Assembly: GCA_002068775.1 (NCBI GenBank)
Contig: MWAX01000123.1
Span: forward strand, 1 to 8,113
DNA length: 8,113 bases
Reading direction: 5' to 3'
Source of the DNA: Actinobacteria bacterium ADurb.Bin346
GTDB lineage: Bacteria; Actinomycetota; Humimicrobiia; Humimicrobiales; Humimicrobiaceae
This document shows, in pieces, positions 5,995-8,113 of the stretch; the stretch's first letter is position 1, and the number at the start of each line of letters is the position of its first letter. The translations under genes were made by a program, and so were the position numbers. The notes beneath the pieces are model-generated. The model made no database searches. It had not been told where the DNA came from and saw only the letters and a program-made list of their open reading frames with translations.

Positions 5995-8113
5995 ATGAAA
6001 GTACTAAAAGATTTCACAGTCAGCGAAGCCTGGCATACAAAAACAATTAATGAAACCAGGGATATGCTGTCTACTGATATAATATTGGGCCTCAGTGAAG
6101 AAGAAGCTGCAAAAAGACTTTCAGAAAATGGACCAAATGAGTTTGAAGAAAAAAAAGGCCGGTCCCCCTTTAAGATATTCATATCACAGTTCAATGACTT
6201 CATGATATGGATACTTATTGCTGCAGCGCTTATTTCAGGCATAATAATCAGGGAAATAACCGACGCAATAGTGATTCTTGTGATACTCATAATAAATTCA
6301 GTGCTTGGATTTGTCCAGGAATACAGGGCAGAAAAAGCATTGCAGGCATTAAAAGAGCTTGCTGCACCAGCAGCACTGATAATAAGGAGTGGAGCGGAGC
6401 AGCAATTAAGCTCCAGATTAATTGTCCCTGGTGACCTTATTAAACTTTCAAGCGGTGACCTTGTGCCGGCAGACTGCAGGGTAGTCAGCAGTGTAAACCT
6501 TCAGGCAAATGAATCTATAATCACTGGCGAGTCCCTGCCTGTTGATAAATTTACAGAAGCCCTTACAAGGGATAGCCTTCCGCTTGGAGACAGAGTAAAT
6601 ATGCTGTTTTCCGGGACAACCATTACAAAAGGAAGATGCAGCGCAATTGTCACAAGCACAGGTAAAAATACTGAGATTGGAAAAATAGCAAGCCTTGTCC
6701 AGGAAAAAGATGATATGACACCTTTACAGAAAGAGTTGAAAACAGTCGGTACAAGGATAGGTATTATTTGTCTTTCTGTAAGCGCAGTAGTTTTTTTAGC
6801 AGGAATGCTCAAAGGTTTTTTTGCAATATCACAGGGCATATCAAGCGCAACAAGAGGGGATATTATTTCAGAGATGTTCCTTGTTGCTGTGGCTCTTGCA
6901 GTTGCCTCAATACCTGAAGGCCTCCCTGCAATTGTGACAATTTCTCTTGCGCTCGGAGTCCAGAAAATGGCTAAAAACAATGCAATAGTGCGCAGGCTCA
7001 GCTCTGTAGAGACCCTTGGAAGTGTCTCTGTTATCTGCACAGATAAAACCGGGACATTGACCCAGAATAAAATGGTGGTGCGTAAGATCTTTAATGGTCT
7101 TAATGAATTTAAAGAATATGAAAAACAGAAAAAAGACAGTGAGAGCCTAAAAGAGATTTGCGAAACTGAGGGCAGCCACGAAGAAAATCTTTCGGATAAT
7201 AAACCTGCAGTAGCTTGCATACCGGAAGACGATATTTCCGTCAAATTCCTTATTGAAAATGCAGTGCTCTGCAATGATGCATATTATATTGACAAAAATA
7301 CATCAAAATTAGCCGGCGATCCTACAGAAACCGCCCTCATAGAGCTCGGGCAGTTCTATTCACTCGATAAAGACAGTCTTGAATTCATACTGCCCCGGGA
7401 ATACGAAGAGCCCTTTGACTCAATAAGGAAAATGATGACAACTGTGCACAGGTTAACAGATAATTATTTTTCTCCGGGTGGATCGGGAGGCTATTCAGAC
7501 TCCCACCCCCTTTCTGCGTTGAAAAATACGGCGCCCGACAAAAAAACCGGAGGGTATCTTCTTTTATGCAAAGGGGCTCCGGAAGTTATTATTAAAAAAT
7601 GCTCAAGGGTTTTAAAAGATAATTCAGTTGTTTCTCTTACAGAACAGGACAGGAAAAAAATCAGCCGCATAAATATATCGCTTGCCAATGAAGCAATGCG
7701 CAATCTTGCATTCGCTTTTAAATATGTTGATGAGATCCCAAAAGATAAAAAAATAGAATCACTTGAAAAAGACCTTATATATAATGGCATGGTCGGCATG
7801 ATAGATCCGCCAAGGCCTGAAGTCTATGATGCAGTTGCCCGCTGCAGACAGGCAAATATTAATATCATTATGGTTACCGGCGACCATAAGCTTACTGCAA
7901 AAGCAATTGGTAAAGAGCTTGGAATACTTGGTCCGGAAGACAGAATAGTCGAAGAAGAGGAGTTTATAAATATTTCAGATGAAGAGCTTGCTGATGAGAT
8001 CGAAAAAATAAAAGTCTTTGCAAGGGTCTCTCCGGAGCACAAAGTATCAATAGTTGATGCGCTCAAAAAAAATGATCATATAGTTGCAATGACCGGGGAT
8101 GGCATCAATGACG
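5995..8113 (+). CDS. P2A-type cation (calcium) transporting ATPase, 3' end cut by window edge
   Basis: I translated 706 codons from ATG 5995 to the window edge without a stop; about 200 residues (last membrane helices) are missing. Motifs in order are the cation ATPase N-terminal region, TGES (177-180) of the actuator domain, PEGLP (307-311) in helix M4 with E308 matching the calcium ligand of SERCA, DKTGTLT (350-356) with phosphorylated D350, KGAPE (526-530), DPPRP (604-608), TGDH (628-631) and TGDGIND (700-706). The M4 stretch is that of SERCA/PacL/YloB pumps, so calcium (perhaps manganese) export is likely, but the M5-M6 ligands that would confirm it lie outside. Two inserts sit in the nucleotide domain: an acidic, charged one near 366-415 and a Gly/Ser/Pro-rich one near 488-520. 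The start has only AGAG upstream and is 51 bases after the acyltransferase gene, probably the same operon. Confidence 0.93.
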   Translation, partial: MKVLKDFTVSEAWHTKTINETRDMLSTDIILGLSEEEAAKRLSENGPNEFEEKKGRSPFKIFISQFNDFMIWILIAAALISGIIIREITDAIVILVILIINSVLGFVQEYRAEKALQALKELAAPAALIIRSGAEQQLSSRLIVPGDLIKLSSGDLVPADCRVVSSVNLQANESIITGESLPVDKFTEALTRDSLPLGDRVNMLFSGTTITKGRCSAIVTSTGKNTEIGKIASLVQEKDDMTPLQKELKTVGTRIGIICLSVSAVVFLAGMLKGFFAISQGISSATRGDIISEMFLVAVALAVASIPEGLPAIVTISLALGVQKMAKNNAIVRRLSSVETLGSVSVICTDKTGTLTQNKMVVRKIFNGLNEFKEYEKQKKDSESLKEICETEGSHEENLSDNKPAVACIPEDDISVKFLIENAVLCNDAYYIDKNTSKLAGDPTETALIELGQFYSLDKDSLEFILPREYEEPFDSIRKMMTTVHRLTDNYFSPGGSGGYSDSHPLSALKNTAPDKKTGGYLLLCKGAPEVIIKKCSRVLKDNSVVSLTEQDRKKISRINISLANEAMRNLAFAFKYVDEIPKDKKIESLEKDLIYNGMVGMIDPPRPEVYDAVARCRQANINIIMVTGDHKLTAKAIGKELGILGPEDRIVEEEEFINISDEELADEIEKIKVFARVSPEHKVSIVDALKKNDHIVAMTGDGIND
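7476..7509 (+). repeat. GC-rich imperfect inverted repeat inside the pump gene
   Basis: GGGT (7476-7479) and GGGAG (7485-7489) can pair with CTCCC (7500-7504) and ACCC (7505-7508), leaving a five-base bulge and a ten-base loop. It lies exactly in the Gly/Ser/Pro-rich insertion of the ATPase, in frame. The local base composition is richer in G+C than the flanks. Confidence 0.4.

Noticed and set aside
6501..7274. Long open frame of 257 codons on the minus strand
   Set aside because: It lies wholly antisense to the P-type ATPase, whose motifs (TGES, PEGLP, DKTGT) are unmistakable; the antisense product resembles no family and has no ribosome site that I can see.

Overview
The window is ordinary-looking bacterial chromosome of fairly low G+C. 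It carries eight protein genes and no RNA gene, CRISPR array or insertion sequence that I can recognise. Strong Shine-Dalgarno sequences (AGGAGG-type), TTG starts, frequent ATA/AGA/AGG codons and a DUF438/hemerythrin/PAS protein paired with a DUF1858 protein suggest an anaerobic, AT-rich bacterium. The phylum cannot be fixed from the sequence; an uncultured anaerobic actinobacterial, clostridial or related lineage is only a guess.

Layout: positions 1-3572 are all transcribed leftward. From right to left they hold a MalK/MsmX/UgpC-type sugar-importer ATPase (3572-2475), a DUF438-hemerythrin-PAS protein (2433-1198), a small DUF1858 protein that overlaps it (TTG start, 1220-996), and then a separate unit made of a MntA nucleotidyltransferase antitoxin (855-442) and a HepT toxin (420 to the window edge). 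The mntA-hepT pair has its own good promoter and is visibly richer in A+T than the rest, which fits an acquired module.

A divergent intergenic region (3573-3904) follows. It holds back-to-back promoter candidates and an 8-bp inverted repeat. To its right everything runs rightward: a divergent PlsY-like acyltransferase (3905-4552), the ribonucleotide-reductase repressor nrdR (4619-5071), an LpxL/HtrB-type lysophospholipid acyltransferase (5068-5943, ATGA-coupled to nrdR), and a P2A-type calcium-pump ATPase (5995 to the window edge, 706 codons seen).

Working together: the sugar ATPase has no permease or binding protein beside it, so it probably serves importers encoded elsewhere. The DUF438-hemerythrin-PAS and DUF1858 proteins look like a split di-iron sensor or repair pair. 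The rightward unit links phospholipid acylation, dNTP regulation and a cation pump. The less ordinary points are the altered PlsY active-site motifs, competing hairpins over the nrdR and plsY ribosome binding sites, the divergent-region inverted repeat, and two insertions in the nucleotide-binding domain of the pump.
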